A DNA stretch of 64,000 nucleotides from Nocardia camponoti (GCF_014646135.1 NZ_BMMW01000001.1:1-64000); one strand, 5' to 3'. Positions 55,065 through 63,623 are shown, counted from the first letter of the stretch. Notes: generated by a model not told the origin, from the letters alone. Numbers and translations are program-made.

Positions 55065-55726
55065 CGGACTGATCGACGCGGGTGCGACCAAGGTCGCCGG
55101 ACGAATCCGCCTAACCGCGCCGCGCGCGTCAATTCCGACCTCGATAAATTCGACTGGCCTAATTCGGCATAGGCCGATCGGATGCGCGTCAGGTATTCCT
55201 TCACCGTGTGCGGGCTGATATTCATAATTGCCGCGATGTCGCGCTCGGATTCTCCCGACGCGTAAAGCGCGAGGGTTCGCTGTTGTTGAGGGGGCAGCGT
55301 CGGTGCGAAAGCGGGGTCGGCGTCGATGACGGCGGCAAGTTCAAGCGATGTCGACTCTTCGCCGCGTGCCACCGCGCGAATAGCGGCGACAATGCGATCT
55401 TCGCTCGCGGACTTCAAGACGATGCCCGCAACACCAGCGCGCGCGGCCATCCGAACCAACTCGGGATCTTCGCCACCAGTGAAGACCAGAACGGGCCAGC
55501 CCCGCTCGCGCAAGAGCGTCGCGTTTTCAATCGGCGATGTGCCGTCGGCGAGGAGAAGGTCGAGCATCACCACGTCCAAAGTTGCTCCGCAGGTGAGCAA
55601 TTCGGGGACAGTCTCGGCTGTTGCCACGATGGTGATTTCCGGGTGCGGCGCCAAGTATCCGCGTAGCGCGGACGTGGTGAAGCCGCATTGGTCATCTATC
55701 ACGCCAAGCCGAACAGGAACGCTCAT
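55061..55726 (-). CDS. LuxR/NarL-type response regulator
   Basis: A 221-residue response regulator. The receiver domain has acidic pair VIDDQCG (~residues 8-14), the phospho-acceptor Asp in VVMLDLLLADGTS (~55), Thr in VLVFTGGE and Lys in GIVLKSASED. The LuxR HTH is LPPQQQRTLALYASGESERD and AAIMNISPHTVKEYLTRIRS (~residues 145-190). ATG at 55726; the long open frame upstream is not coding in pattern. Its partner kinase gene overlaps at the 3' end. Confidence 0.92.
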   Translation of the reverse strand: MSVPVRLGVIDDQCGFTTSALRGYLAPHPEITIVATAETVPELLTCGATLDVVMLDLLLADGTSPIENATLLRERGWPVLVFTGGEDPELVRMAARAGVAGIVLKSASEDRIVAAIRAVARGEESTSLELAAVIDADPAFAPTLPPQQQRTLALYASGESERDIAAIMNISPHTVKEYLTRIRSAYAELGQSNLSRSELTRAARLGGFVRRPWSHPRRSVR

Positions 55727-55914
55727 CGGACTACCTGTTTCTCGATGCCACCCTGCGAGACAATTGCGGCCTCGCGCCCAAAAGGATTGTAGCGGCATCT
55801 CTCGCGCGTGCCGATGTTTGCAGACAGTAACGATGTCCCGCGAAAGCGGGGACTGGGCGCCTTTTTTGCGCGCGGATATCTTACTGGCAGCGCACATTAC
55901 GCAAGGAGAATGAC

Positions 55915-56847
55915 GTGGCAGATACCAGTAGAGCCGCTTACGCGAACACCGTCACCGAAGCGGCGGTCGCTGAGCTAGATGCCCTAGCCAGCGCTGTTGC
56001 CGCGCGCCACCGCGGCGTCCCAACCGACATTAGGTTCGGGGCCGATAAGCGGGAGGGATGGGTGCTGGAAACGCGCATCACCGGCGTCACCGACGGTGAA
56101 TACGAGTGGTGGCGCGGCACGAAGATCCTAGTTTTAATGCCTGACGGCGAACTGCTGCAAGTGAAGCGTTCACATACTCAAGTGCCGAGAAACCCGGATT
56201 TGGAGAAAATTGAAGACTCGGTGCAAGGTCTCGACATTGAGAACTGGGATCTGGTCTTTGAATCCTACGCGGCTCGGGATGGGTACAGCTGCTTCAAGAC
56301 ATCGAACTATCGGACTGATCGACATACTGGAGCGATCGTTGCCGCATTAGCGAAATTTGACGCCGACGACCACTCGGCTCGAAAGCCGATGCCGCCGGAA
56401 CGTCGGCTGACCCATTATCAAGCCCGCGTGCGAAAGGAACTGGTGACTACAGCGATTATGCGCGCCGTGCTGGCTGGGATGACTTGGCTCATGCTCGCGG
56501 GCGGTATGAAGGTGATCGAATTCTTTTCCCGGCATTCTAGTCGCACGCCGGAAAATCCCGCGACCTTCTTCCTTTTCCCGGACGGGGCGTACAGCACGAT
56601 CGCCCTCTCCGGTGTGGTCATTCTGGTCGCGGTCACCATGATTGACCTGGCCTGGCTCGACAAGCGACCGCCCCCCGACTTCACCGATTCGCTTTTCTGC
56701 TTCCTGGTTGGTGCGGCAATCGGTGCCGTGTGGTTCGGATATCTGGTCTTTTCCAGCCCCGCCCCAAGTGGTGCTGGCGTGTGGTGGACCATCCCGCTGT
56801 GTGGCGTCGTGGCGTACCTGTTGGCGCGGATGCGCCGGTGGGTGTAG
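55915..56847 (+). CDS. hypothetical four-helix membrane protein
   Basis: A 310-residue protein divergent from the response regulator. Residues ~1-170 are a soluble alpha/beta domain with WVLETRITGVTDGEYEWWRG and NWDLVFESYAARDGYSCFKT. Residues ~185-310 carry about four membrane helices (TAIMRAVLAGMTWLMLAGGM, TIALSGVVILVAVTMIDLAW, FCFLVGAAIGAVWFGYLVFS and the last TIPLCGVVAYLLARM). No family recognised. Because it starts 188 bases from the regulator in the opposite direction, it could be a target or sensor partner of that system. Confidence 0.75.
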   Translation: MADTSRAAYANTVTEAAVAELDALASAVAARHRGVPTDIRFGADKREGWVLETRITGVTDGEYEWWRGTKILVLMPDGELLQVKRSHTQVPRNPDLEKIEDSVQGLDIENWDLVFESYAARDGYSCFKTSNYRTDRHTGAIVAALAKFDADDHSARKPMPPERRLTHYQARVRKELVTTAIMRAVLAGMTWLMLAGGMKVIEFFSRHSSRTPENPATFFLFPDGAYSTIALSGVVILVAVTMIDLAWLDKRPPPDFTDSLFCFLVGAAIGAVWFGYLVFSSPAPSGAGVWWTIPLCGVVAYLLARMRRWV

Positions 56848-56890
56848 TCACCGGGTGTTTCGTCAAGTCCCTAACGGAAAGGTGAAGGAA

Positions 56891-57040
56891 ATGAACTGCA
56901 GCAAATGTCGGAGGTCCGTCCACGATTGTCCCGCGTGTAAAGGTCGCGGCGGCGGTCTGACTCCGCTGGGTGACCGCTTGCACTGCACCCAATGCACAGA
57001 GGGCGCGGTCTGCCGAGAGCACGGTAAGCACTGGAAGTAG
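56891..57040 (+). CDS. 49-residue zinc-ribbon-like protein
   Basis: A tiny protein with three CxxC pairs: CSKCRRSVHDCPACKGRGG and HCTQCTEGAVCREHGKHWK. It looks like a zinc-binding rubredoxin/DnaJ-type ribbon. The ATG at 56891 has AAAGGTGAAGGA just upstream, which is good evidence that it is translated. It follows the membrane protein gene by 43 bases. Too short for automated family assignment; could be a small adaptor. Confidence 0.6.
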   Translation: MNCSKCRRSVHDCPACKGRGGGLTPLGDRLHCTQCTEGAVCREHGKHWK

Positions 57041-57102
57041 GCGCGCCGAAATCGCGACCTCAAACAGCGGTTGAGCACAGCGGTGCCGGGTATGGCCCGC
57101 GT

Positions 57103-57333
57103 ATGGACGAGACGACGAGGGCGCTCATGTCGGGCGCTGACGAGCGACGGCGGGTCGTGCTCACCGACGACGGGCCCGCGCTGATCGAAGGTCCGGTCGA
57201 CCTGGTGACCGCCGACGGCATCGTTCTGCACTGCGACCGCTTCCAAGTGGCGCTGTGCCTGTGCCGCCGGTCGGCCACCTACCCGCTCTGCGATACCAGC
57301 CATCGACGCCGCAAGAGGCGAGGTACCCCATGA
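57103..57333 (+). CDS. CDGSH iron-sulfur domain protein
   Basis: A 76-residue protein. The C-terminal part ALCLCRRSATYPLCDTSHRR carries the CDGSH ligand set (C-x-C-x8-C-x3-H), which binds a 2Fe-2S cluster. The upstream beta strands VVLTDDGPALIEGPVDLVTA are typical of the fold. The stop overlaps the ATG of the haem-oxygenase-like gene, so both are made together. In related actinobacteria these two genes and an MTQ2-like methyltransferase tend to sit together. Confidence 0.9.
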   Translation: MDETTRALMSGADERRRVVLTDDGPALIEGPVDLVTADGIVLHCDRFQVALCLCRRSATYPLCDTSHRRRKRRGTP

Positions 57334-58310
57334 CCGTCGAACACGCGCTGCCGCGTCCGCGCGGAGAACTATCCCGCGCGCTCATCGAATCCCTAAGCGG
57401 CCCACTAGGTTCCGCGCTCCCAACCCTCACGCCCGGCGACCCGCACGGCGACGACCACGCGCTCGCCCTCCACACCTGCTACGAACTGCACTACCAAGGG
57501 TTCGCTGGCGTCGACCCGGAGTGGGAATGGGACCCCGGTCTCCTCACACTGCGGCGCGACCTCGAAAACGAGCTGCTGACCGCGTTGTCGGACGAAGTAG
57601 CCGGCGGCGTTGATGTTGACGCCGAACTCGACCCACTGCTCGAACCAGCCGACTACACCGACGGCATCATCGGCTTCCTCTCCGACGAGGGCACCGCACA
57701 ACATTTGCGCGAATATTTTGTGCACCGGTCGATATATCACCACATTGAGGCCGACCCCTACGCCTGGGTAATCCCTCGGTTGCGCGGACAACCCAAAGCC
57801 GCGTTGGTCGCGGTGGAATTCGACGAATTCGGTGGTGGCCGTGGTGAACGCGTGCATGCCCAACTTTTCGCCGACCTGCTCGCGGGCGCTGACCTCGACC
57901 CGGGCTATTTGAGCTACCTCGACCGCGTGCCCGCGCCCATGCTCACCGTGGTCAATATGATTTCCCTTTTCGGATTACATCGTCGGCTGCGTGGCGCGCT
58001 CGTCGGCCATTTTGCCGCGAATGAAATCACCTCATCCCCAGCATCGCGCCACCTCGCGAAAATCGCGGACGCGATGCTCGATCATCCCGCGTGTGTCGCT
58101 TTCTATATCGAACATGTCGAAGCGGACGCGGTTCACGAACAAATCATGCGTCGCGACGTTATCGCGGAAATGCTGAACGCCGAACCCGATATCGCACGCG
58201 ACATCGTGTTCGGCGTTCAAGCGACAAACGTGGTCGAAGACCGTTTCGCCGCCTATGTGCTTTCGTGCTGGCGTGACCAACGCTCTTCGTTGCTACCAGC
58301 GCTCAGCTAA
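57330..58310 (+). CDS. haem-oxygenase-like iron-containing redox enzyme
   Basis: A 326-residue all-helical protein of the haem-oxygenase-like diiron (HDO) superfamily. Probable iron-binding and family blocks are YHHIEADPYAWVIPRLRG (~residues 138-155), AVEFDEFGGGRGERVHAQLF (~160-179), LFGLHRRLRGALVGHFAANE (~213-232) and IEHVEADAVHEQIMRRD (~263-279). HDO relatives make alkenes, N-nitroso groups or cleave amino acids; this actinobacterial branch has no known reaction to my knowledge. ATG overlaps the CDGSH stop, suggesting the Fe-S protein supplies electrons or iron. Confidence 0.87.
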   Translation: MTVEHALPRPRGELSRALIESLSGPLGSALPTLTPGDPHGDDHALALHTCYELHYQGFAGVDPEWEWDPGLLTLRRDLENELLTALSDEVAGGVDVDAELDPLLEPADYTDGIIGFLSDEGTAQHLREYFVHRSIYHHIEADPYAWVIPRLRGQPKAALVAVEFDEFGGGRGERVHAQLFADLLAGADLDPGYLSYLDRVPAPMLTVVNMISLFGLHRRLRGALVGHFAANEITSSPASRHLAKIADAMLDHPACVAFYIEHVEADAVHEQIMRRDVIAEMLNAEPDIARDIVFGVQATNVVEDRFAAYVLSCWRDQRSSLLPALS

Positions 58311-58315
58311 GGCGG

Positions 58316-58489
58316 TTAGCCCTTGAAGGCGTCCTTAACCTTCTCACCAGCATCTTTGATGTCTGCCTTGGACTGCTCGCCCCGGCCCTCGTTGGCCTTC
58401 TTATCGTCGTTGGTTGCTTCGCCAACCGCTTCCTTGGCCTTGCCAATCAACTTCTCGGCCTTGTTTTCCAGCTTGTCCGCAAAGCTCAT
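58316..58489 (-). CDS. CsbD family stress protein
   Basis: A 57-residue hydrophilic protein: MSFADKLENKAEKLIGKAKE followed by AVGEATNDDKKANEGRGEQS and a DIKDAGEKVKDAFKG end. It is a typical CsbD-like protein, lysine and glutamate rich, in many bacteria induced by the general stress sigma factor. AGAGGA lies eight bases before the ATG at 58489. The frame upstream of it is open but not coding. A SigF-dependent promoter would be expected given the sigF gene 1.2 kb away; I did not identify one. Confidence 0.9.
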   Translation of the reverse strand: MSFADKLENKAEKLIGKAKEAVGEATNDDKKANEGRGEQSKADIKDAGEKVKDAFKG

Positions 58490-58676
58490 CGCGGTATTCC
58501 TCTCAGACGTTCGCTCGACCAGTGGCTGTGGGCCGTCCTTGGGACCCAATAGCAGCAATACCCGACCCGAATGCGATCAAACAACTGAGGAATCGGCGAT
58601 TGCGTACCGACCGACCGGGTATAGCCCCGTTGAGTCCTCGACACGAGGAGTCCCGATACGCAGAAAGGACGAACTC

Positions 58677-58973
58677 GTGAATATTTTGCCAGCACGTCAC
58701 CATTTCCCTGACCATGCCCGCACCACGCGTCAGTACGCGGGGGAGGCGTTCGAAGACACGATGAACTGGCCCGGATTAGTGCTGATCGGCGTTGGGTTAG
58801 TTTTCGTTGCCGCCACCCTCACCGCGGCGGGCTACGGTTTCGCCGGGTGGGCGCTGATTGCCGGTATTTTGTGTGGTATTTGTCTCGTTGGCGGAATCGG
58901 TCTCGTCGCACTGGAACATCGGCATATTCGGACCAAGGATAAAAACGAAATGTGTGAATGGCCGAGGCGCTGA
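58677..58973 (+). CDS. small two-helix membrane protein
   Basis: A 98-residue protein. A ~28-residue polar N-terminus (NILPARHHFPDHARTTRQYA) precedes two membrane helices (WPGLVLIGVGLVFVAATLTA and WALIAGILCGICLVGGIGLV) and a charged tail. AAAGGA seven bases before the GTG at 58677 supports this start. It is followed seven bases later by the methyltransferase. Function unknown. Confidence 0.75.
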   Translation: MNILPARHHFPDHARTTRQYAGEAFEDTMNWPGLVLIGVGLVFVAATLTAAGYGFAGWALIAGILCGICLVGGIGLVALEHRHIRTKDKNEMCEWPRR

Positions 58974-58980
58974 CCCGGAC

Positions 58981-59670
58981 ATGGTCGGGCTGCCGATCAT
59001 TCGCGCGCCGCGGGTGTACCCGCCCCAAGCCGACACGTGGTTGTTGCGGCGGGCGTTGTGCGCGTTGCCGTCCGCGCGGGGACTCCGCGTGCTCGACGCC
59101 TTCGCGGGAACGGGCGCGCTCACCTTGGCCGCCGCCGCGAATGGCGCGCGCACGGTGACCGCTATCGACAGGTCTCGGCCTGCGCTGTTGTCCACGTGGG
59201 CGAACTGCAGGCTGCGGGGAATCTCGGTCGAACTCATTCACGGCGACTTCACCACCGCGCTCGGGCTGCCCCGTTTCGACCTCGTCCTCGCCAACCCGCC
59301 CTACGTTCCCGCGGCACGGGACGGGCGCGGCGCGGGTTTGGCGTGGGACGCGGGCCAAGACGGTCGCCGCATCCTCGACCGGCTGTGCGCGGTATTGCCG
59401 AGTCTGCTCACGCCGCAGGGGATGGCGCTGATCGTCCACTCGACGATCAGCGACCCCCATCAAACGTTAAACAGCCTGCGCGACAACGGGGTTCACGCCC
59501 ACGTCGTCGCGAAGCAAACCATCCCGTTCGGCCCGGTCATGCGTTCGCGAGTCGGCTGGCTGGCGGCCCAGGGCCACGTTGCCCCGGGCCAGCGGCATGA
59601 GGAACTCGTGGTGATTCGCGTCGACAATGCGCGGGTGCCAGCGGCGCGAATGCCAGCGTCACGCCGCTAG
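58981..59670 (+). CDS. HemK2/MTQ2-like protein methyltransferase
   Basis: A 229-residue class I methyltransferase with the HemK/PrmC hallmark motif NPPY in LVLANPPYVPAARD (~residue 107). The SAM site is LDAFAGTGALTLAAAANGAR (~37-56) and TAIDRSRPALLSTWANCRL. The N-terminus IRAPRVYPPQADTWLLRRAL resembles the MTQ2/HemK2 branch, whose members methylate glutamine in release factors. prmC is normally elsewhere, so the substrate may differ. It is near the CDGSH-HDO pair. Its end overlaps the convergent sigF gene by 12 bases. Confidence 0.87.
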   Translation: MVGLPIIRAPRVYPPQADTWLLRRALCALPSARGLRVLDAFAGTGALTLAAAANGARTVTAIDRSRPALLSTWANCRLRGISVELIHGDFTTALGLPRFDLVLANPPYVPAARDGRGAGLAWDAGQDGRRILDRLCAVLPSLLTPQGMALIVHSTISDPHQTLNSLRDNGVHAHVVAKQTIPFGPVMRSRVGWLAAQGHVAPGQRHEELVVIRVDNARVPAARMPASRR

Positions 59671-60450
59671 CGCTGGTTCGTCGAGCGCGCGAGCACGCAG
59701 CGACGCGAGCGTCCTCGACAACATCCGCGACACCTGCATCTGCGAGACGCCGAGTCGGGCGGCGATCTCGCTTTGCGTCAGCTCGCCGAAGAAGCGCATC
59801 GTGAGGACCTGGCGTTCGCGCGGCGGCAGGTCGGCGAGCAGCGGGCGCACCGTGATCGCGTTTTCGGTGAGCTCGTAGCACGATTCGTCGGCACCGAGCG
59901 TGGCACTGACCGCTTTGCTGAAACCGTCGTCGGCCCCGTCGATCGGGTTGGTTTGATAGCCGTTGCTCGCGACCATCGCGCGCGAAACCTCAAGCACATC
60001 AACGTCGAGTTCGGTGGCGAGCTCGCGGGCTGATGGCATGTGCCCGAGCCGTTGACACAGCTCTTCGACGGCAGGATTGATGCGTTGCTGCAGCTCTTTG
60101 AGTCGCCGGGGAACGTGCACCGCCCAGGTCCTGTCCCGAAAATGTCGGCGAACCTCGCCCATGATCGTGGGAATCGCGAAGGAAAGGAAGGTGTGGCCGC
60201 GTTCGGTGTCGAAGCGGTCGACGGCGAGCACGAGCCCAACTCGGGCGGTTTGCTCTAAGTCGTCGAACTGTTCGCCGCGTCCAGCGAACTTGCGGGCGAT
60301 GTGGTCGGCCAGCGGCAGACACCGCTCAATCACCTCTGCCCGCAGGGTGTCGTGCTCTTCGCCCGCTGGTGCGGCGTCTAGTTCGGTGAACAGGTCCTCG
60401 ATGTGGTCGTAACTGTCGCCGTGCGAAGGTGAAGTGGAATCTTCGTTCAT
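59659..60450 (-). CDS. sigF: stress sigma factor of the SigF/SigB family
   Basis: A 263-residue sigma-70 group 3 factor. Region 2 is clear: DHIARKFAGRGEQFDDLEQT then ARVGLVLAVDRFDTERGHTF and IPTIMGEVRRHFRDRTW. Region 3 has VPRRLKELQQRINPAVEEL. The region 4 HTH is LTQSEIAARLGVSQMQVSRM. It lacks region 1.1, as expected for SigF. Its anti-sigma factor gene lies just upstream on the same strand, the order seen in mycobacterial usfX-sigF. Start ATG 60450 with GAGGAG upstream. Confidence 0.93.
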   Translation of the reverse strand: MNEDSTSPSHGDSYDHIEDLFTELDAAPAGEEHDTLRAEVIERCLPLADHIARKFAGRGEQFDDLEQTARVGLVLAVDRFDTERGHTFLSFAIPTIMGEVRRHFRDRTWAVHVPRRLKELQQRINPAVEELCQRLGHMPSARELATELDVDVLEVSRAMVASNGYQTNPIDGADDGFSKAVSATLGADESCYELTENAITVRPLLADLPPRERQVLTMRFFGELTQSEIAARLGVSQMQVSRMLSRTLASLRARALDEPALAA

Positions 60451-60551
60451 CGCCGTGCTCCTCGTTTCCGCGCGTTTCGGGCATCGTCGGATACCTTCGA
60501 GTACCCGACTTGGGTGCCCGTTATGTCACCCGCGTTCCCTCAACAGTACGT

Positions 60552-60953
60552 CTAGTGCGGCTGACCTCGGTGAATCCAGCCAAAATAGATGGTCGTTGGG
60601 TACCCGTCGCGGTCATTGTCGAAGGCGTCGTAGGTCACCGACAGCGTGTCGGTGAGCGACGCGACCACATGCCAGCCGAAGCTGTTCTCGTCGATCGCCG
60701 CTGGCCGTTGCGCCACGTTCGACACCCGCGCGTCGAGCGTCCCCGCCCCGGTCGTGAACGCGCACGTGATAGCGGTGTCAGGGACGGCGGCGCGCATCAG
60801 CGTGGTGACGACTTCGTCGAGTGCCAGCATCAGATCGACGACGACGTCAAGGGCGAACCCGTTCACGAGCAGCATAGTTTCCGACATCGCGTGCGCCATC
60901 GTGAGGTGGTCCAGCGCGGCTGGCACCTCGAACCGAACAGTCGCCGCCTGCAC
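60552..60953 (-). CDS. anti-sigma factor, RsbW/UsfX-like
   Basis: A 133-residue GHKL-ATPase-type anti-sigma factor. Helix with VVDLMLALDEVVTTLMRAAV holds the N-box Glu (D-E at ~46), where kinase-type members have E..N. FGWHVVASLTDTLSVTYDAF corresponds to the G box. UsfX-type proteins hold SigF inactive and may be released by anti-anti-sigma factors. The N-box Asn is not obvious, so it may bind but not phosphorylate. It lies 101 bases before sigF on the same strand. Confidence 0.82.
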   Translation of the reverse strand: MQAATVRFEVPAALDHLTMAHAMSETMLLVNGFALDVVVDLMLALDEVVTTLMRAAVPDTAITCAFTTGAGTLDARVSNVAQRPAAIDENSFGWHVVASLTDTLSVTYDAFDNDRDGYPTTIYFGWIHRGQPH

Positions 60954-61158
60954 AACGCCACCTCCCTCATCGCCCTAACCAGGGCCTACATAGGGCGCGT
61001 ACCCCGTTCGCTCGGGGTTAAGCGCGATCGTTGACGCGCCGGAGCTTGGCCCGAAACTCAGCGTTGCGCGACCTAGGATCGGAGGACGCCGCCGACGCGT
61101 TCGCCGTGGGTACGCGTGGTCCGACAGCACGGGAAACCAACTCCGACGGGAGACACGA

Positions 61159-62304
61159 GTGGGTGCTTCATCGGTTCGATACGGCTCCGACAGTGACGGC
61201 ACGCAACAGCACCTTGGTTTGCTCGGCGAAATGGCCGGGTCGTGGCAGGGGACAGGATTTAATCTGATCGCCCGCCCGGATTTCGCTGGGCACGCGAATC
61301 TTTACCTTCAGCTGAATCAAACTAGCGAAACTTACGATGTGAACCCGATTGGGTCGCCGGTGCCGAACCGCGCGTGCGGGTGCGACGGGGTCGACTTGTA
61401 TGGGGTCACCTATTTGCACAAGGTTCGCGACGCCGCGACAGGCAGTGCGCTGCATATTGAACCGGGAATGTGGATGATCCAGCCGGTCGTCGATTATCCG
61501 CCGGAAAAGCCGCCGACTGGTGGGCAGATTGTGTACCGAATGGCGTCGATTCCGCACGGTAATTCGATTCTCGCGCAGGGTGCGGCAACGCGTTTTTCCG
61601 GAACACCGGTGCTGGCGACGTCGCAAGATCCGTTCGCGTTTTCGAGTTTCCTTTCGTTCAACAGCACGCCGATCACCGGCGTCGTCCCGCCTGCTGAGGC
61701 GATTATGAACGCGCACGGCACATCTGAGGCGGGCACGTCGCGCACCGACCACCTCAAACCGTTTCAGCAGTACGACCTCACCGTTCCCGAAGGGCCGAAA
61801 AACCCACGGACGCCGTACGATACGAACCCACCGGACCCAGCGCTGCCGAGTGAACTGCTCGGTGTCGCGATGCAGGACGTGGTGAACGACCCGATCACGC
61901 TTTTGCAGTCGGTGGTGCGGAAACAGGTGGCCGAGGGATACAGCTTCGAAGGTGTCGCGATTAATGTCATGACCCAGGCCAGGGTCGGTTTCCGCAACAA
62001 GGTCAACGACCCGTACGGCCCGTACACGACGGTGCACCCACCGAATTCTGATGGGGGACTGACAAATTCGCCCTTCCTCCTGGGCGGCGTGCCCACCGGC
62101 GGCATGGGCCCGAACGCGCAAACAACCCTCGTTTACGCGACGTTGTGGATCGAGAAACTCACCCACCCGACCAGACCGCCGATGATGCAATTGCAGTACG
62201 CGCAAATGTGCGTGATCAATTTCCGAATTCTGTTGATGCCGAATCAGGGCATCGTTGGCTGGCCGCACGTTTCGGTGGCGACATTGCGCAAAAGTTTCGG
62301 CTGA
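61159..62304 (+). CDS. unknown protein with lipocalin/FABP-like motif
   Basis: A 381-residue protein. Near residue 26 it has LAGSWQGTGFNLIARPDF, the G-x-W-x-G pattern found at the start of lipocalin/fatty-acid-binding-like barrels. It has many beta-prone blocks (LYLQLNQTSETYDVNPIG and TTLVYATLWIEKL). A Cys pair is in NRACGCDGVDLYG. No signal peptide is visible. Heme-binding proteins of similar layout are known in actinobacteria, but I cannot assign a ligand. GGGAG precedes the GTG at 61159. The last 61 bases overlap the convergent symporter gene. Confidence 0.75.
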   Translation: MGASSVRYGSDSDGTQQHLGLLGEMAGSWQGTGFNLIARPDFAGHANLYLQLNQTSETYDVNPIGSPVPNRACGCDGVDLYGVTYLHKVRDAATGSALHIEPGMWMIQPVVDYPPEKPPTGGQIVYRMASIPHGNSILAQGAATRFSGTPVLATSQDPFAFSSFLSFNSTPITGVVPPAEAIMNAHGTSEAGTSRTDHLKPFQQYDLTVPEGPKNPRTPYDTNPPDPALPSELLGVAMQDVVNDPITLLQSVVRKQVAEGYSFEGVAINVMTQARVGFRNKVNDPYGPYTTVHPPNSDGGLTNSPFLLGGVPTGGMGPNAQTTLVYATLWIEKLTHPTRPPMMQLQYAQMCVINFRILLMPNQGIVGWPHVSVATLRKSFG

Positions 62305-63623
62305 TCGTCGCTCGCATTGAGCACTTCACGCATGCGTTCCTTGTCGAGTTGGCCTTCCCAATTCGCGACAACGAACGTGGCGACGCAGTTGCCCAACAAG
62401 TTCACCGAAACCCGCATCGAGTCCATGATGCGGTCCGCACCAAGCAAGAGGGCAACGGCGGCAACGGGAATCGCGCCGTGCCCGATCGCGGCGATCGTCG
62501 CCGACAGCGCGAGGAACGACGACCCCGGCACGCCCGCCATGCCTTTCGACGTGAGCATCAGCACCAGCACGGCGGTGATCTGTTCACCTAGCGACAGGTC
62601 GACGCCAAGTGCTTGCGCGAGAAACAGGGTGCAAATCGAGAGATAAAGCGTTGCGCCGTCGAGGTTGAACGAATACCCCGTCGGCACAACGAGTCCCGTT
62701 GTCGTTGGCGAACATCCAGCGTTATTCAGCTTGGTCATAATGCGCGGCAAAACCACTTCGGTTGACGCGGTGCCAAGCGCGAGGAAGAACTCGTCCTTGA
62801 CGTAAACCAGGAACTTCCACAGGTTCACGCCAGCAAGGAACCAGGCGATCGCGGCCAAGATCAAGATAAACAGTAACGCCGCCAAATAGCATGCGGCAAT
62901 GAGCTTTCCGTAGCTGGCGAGCGAGCCGATCCCGTATTGGCCGATGATGTACGCCATCGCACCGAACGCGCCGAGCGGGGCAAGCCGCATGACCCAGCCG
63001 ATGATCGTGAAGAAAATGTGGCTCAGGTGGTCGATGAATTCGAAGATCACCGGCGGTCCCGTTTCGCCGAACTTGGCTAGCGCGAGCCCGAACAGCACCG
63101 CGAAAAAGAGCACCTGCAACAGGGCATTCTCGGCGAACGCCGACATCACCGAGGTCGGAATGATGTTGAGCAGGAATTGAACCGTGTGCGGCAGTTCGCC
63201 GTTGCCGGTCTTCTTTGCCACGGCTTCCGCGCCATTGGCCAGCGTTTCCGGCGAGATGCTAAACCCCGCGCCCGGCTTGACGATATTGCCAACGACCAGG
63301 CCAAACAGGAGAGCGAAGGTGGTCACCACTTCGAAGTAGATCAGCGCCTTCACCCCGATCCGCCCGACGGCCTTCAAATCGCCAACGTGGGCGATGCCGA
63401 TCACCACTGTGCAGAAGATGATCGGGGCGATCAGCATCTTGATGAGCTTGATGAACCCGTCGGCGAGCGGCTTGAAGTGGGCACCCATGTCGGGCCAGAG
63501 CCAGCCGACGAGGATGCCCGCGACAATCGCGACGAGAAGTTGGAGAAAGAGGGACGTGTACCAGGGCGGTTTGTTCGCAAGCCGGACCATTTCACTGCTC
63601 GGCGGCGTGATCGTGCTTTCCAT
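62244..63623 (-). CDS. dicarboxylate/amino acid:cation symporter (DctA family)
   Basis: A 459-residue DAACS-family transporter, likely for C4-dicarboxylates or glutamate/aspartate with protons or sodium. Family motifs are visible: FIKLIKMLIAPIIFCTVVIG (~residues 58-77), the serine-rich re-entrant region EFFLALGTASTEVVLPRIMT (~295), the substrate loop PTGYSFNLDGATLYLSICTL (~330-349) and TSKGMAGVPGSSFLALSAT (~374). Full length with intact ends. Its 3' end overlaps the neighbouring unknown gene by 61 bases on the opposite strand. ATG at 63623. Confidence 0.94.
   Translation of the reverse strand: MESTITPPSSEMVRLANKPPWYTSLFLQLLVAIVAGILVGWLWPDMGAHFKPLADGFIKLIKMLIAPIIFCTVVIGIAHVGDLKAVGRIGVKALIYFEVVTTFALLFGLVVGNIVKPGAGFSISPETLANGAEAVAKKTGNGELPHTVQFLLNIIPTSVMSAFAENALLQVLFFAVLFGLALAKFGETGPPVIFEFIDHLSHIFFTIIGWVMRLAPLGAFGAMAYIIGQYGIGSLASYGKLIAACYLAALLFILILAAIAWFLAGVNLWKFLVYVKDEFFLALGTASTEVVLPRIMTKLNNAGCSPTTTGLVVPTGYSFNLDGATLYLSICTLFLAQALGVDLSLGEQITAVLVLMLTSKGMAGVPGSSFLALSATIAAIGHGAIPVAAVALLLGADRIMDSMRVSVNLLGNCVATFVVANWEGQLDKERMREVLNASDDQPKLLRNVATETCGQPTMP

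Noticed and set aside
60451..61030. SigF-type promoters (GTTT then GGGTA) near the usfX-sigF genes and CsbD
   Set aside because: GGGTA-like -10 elements are present at about 60515 and 60997 but I could not place a matching -35 at the right distance.
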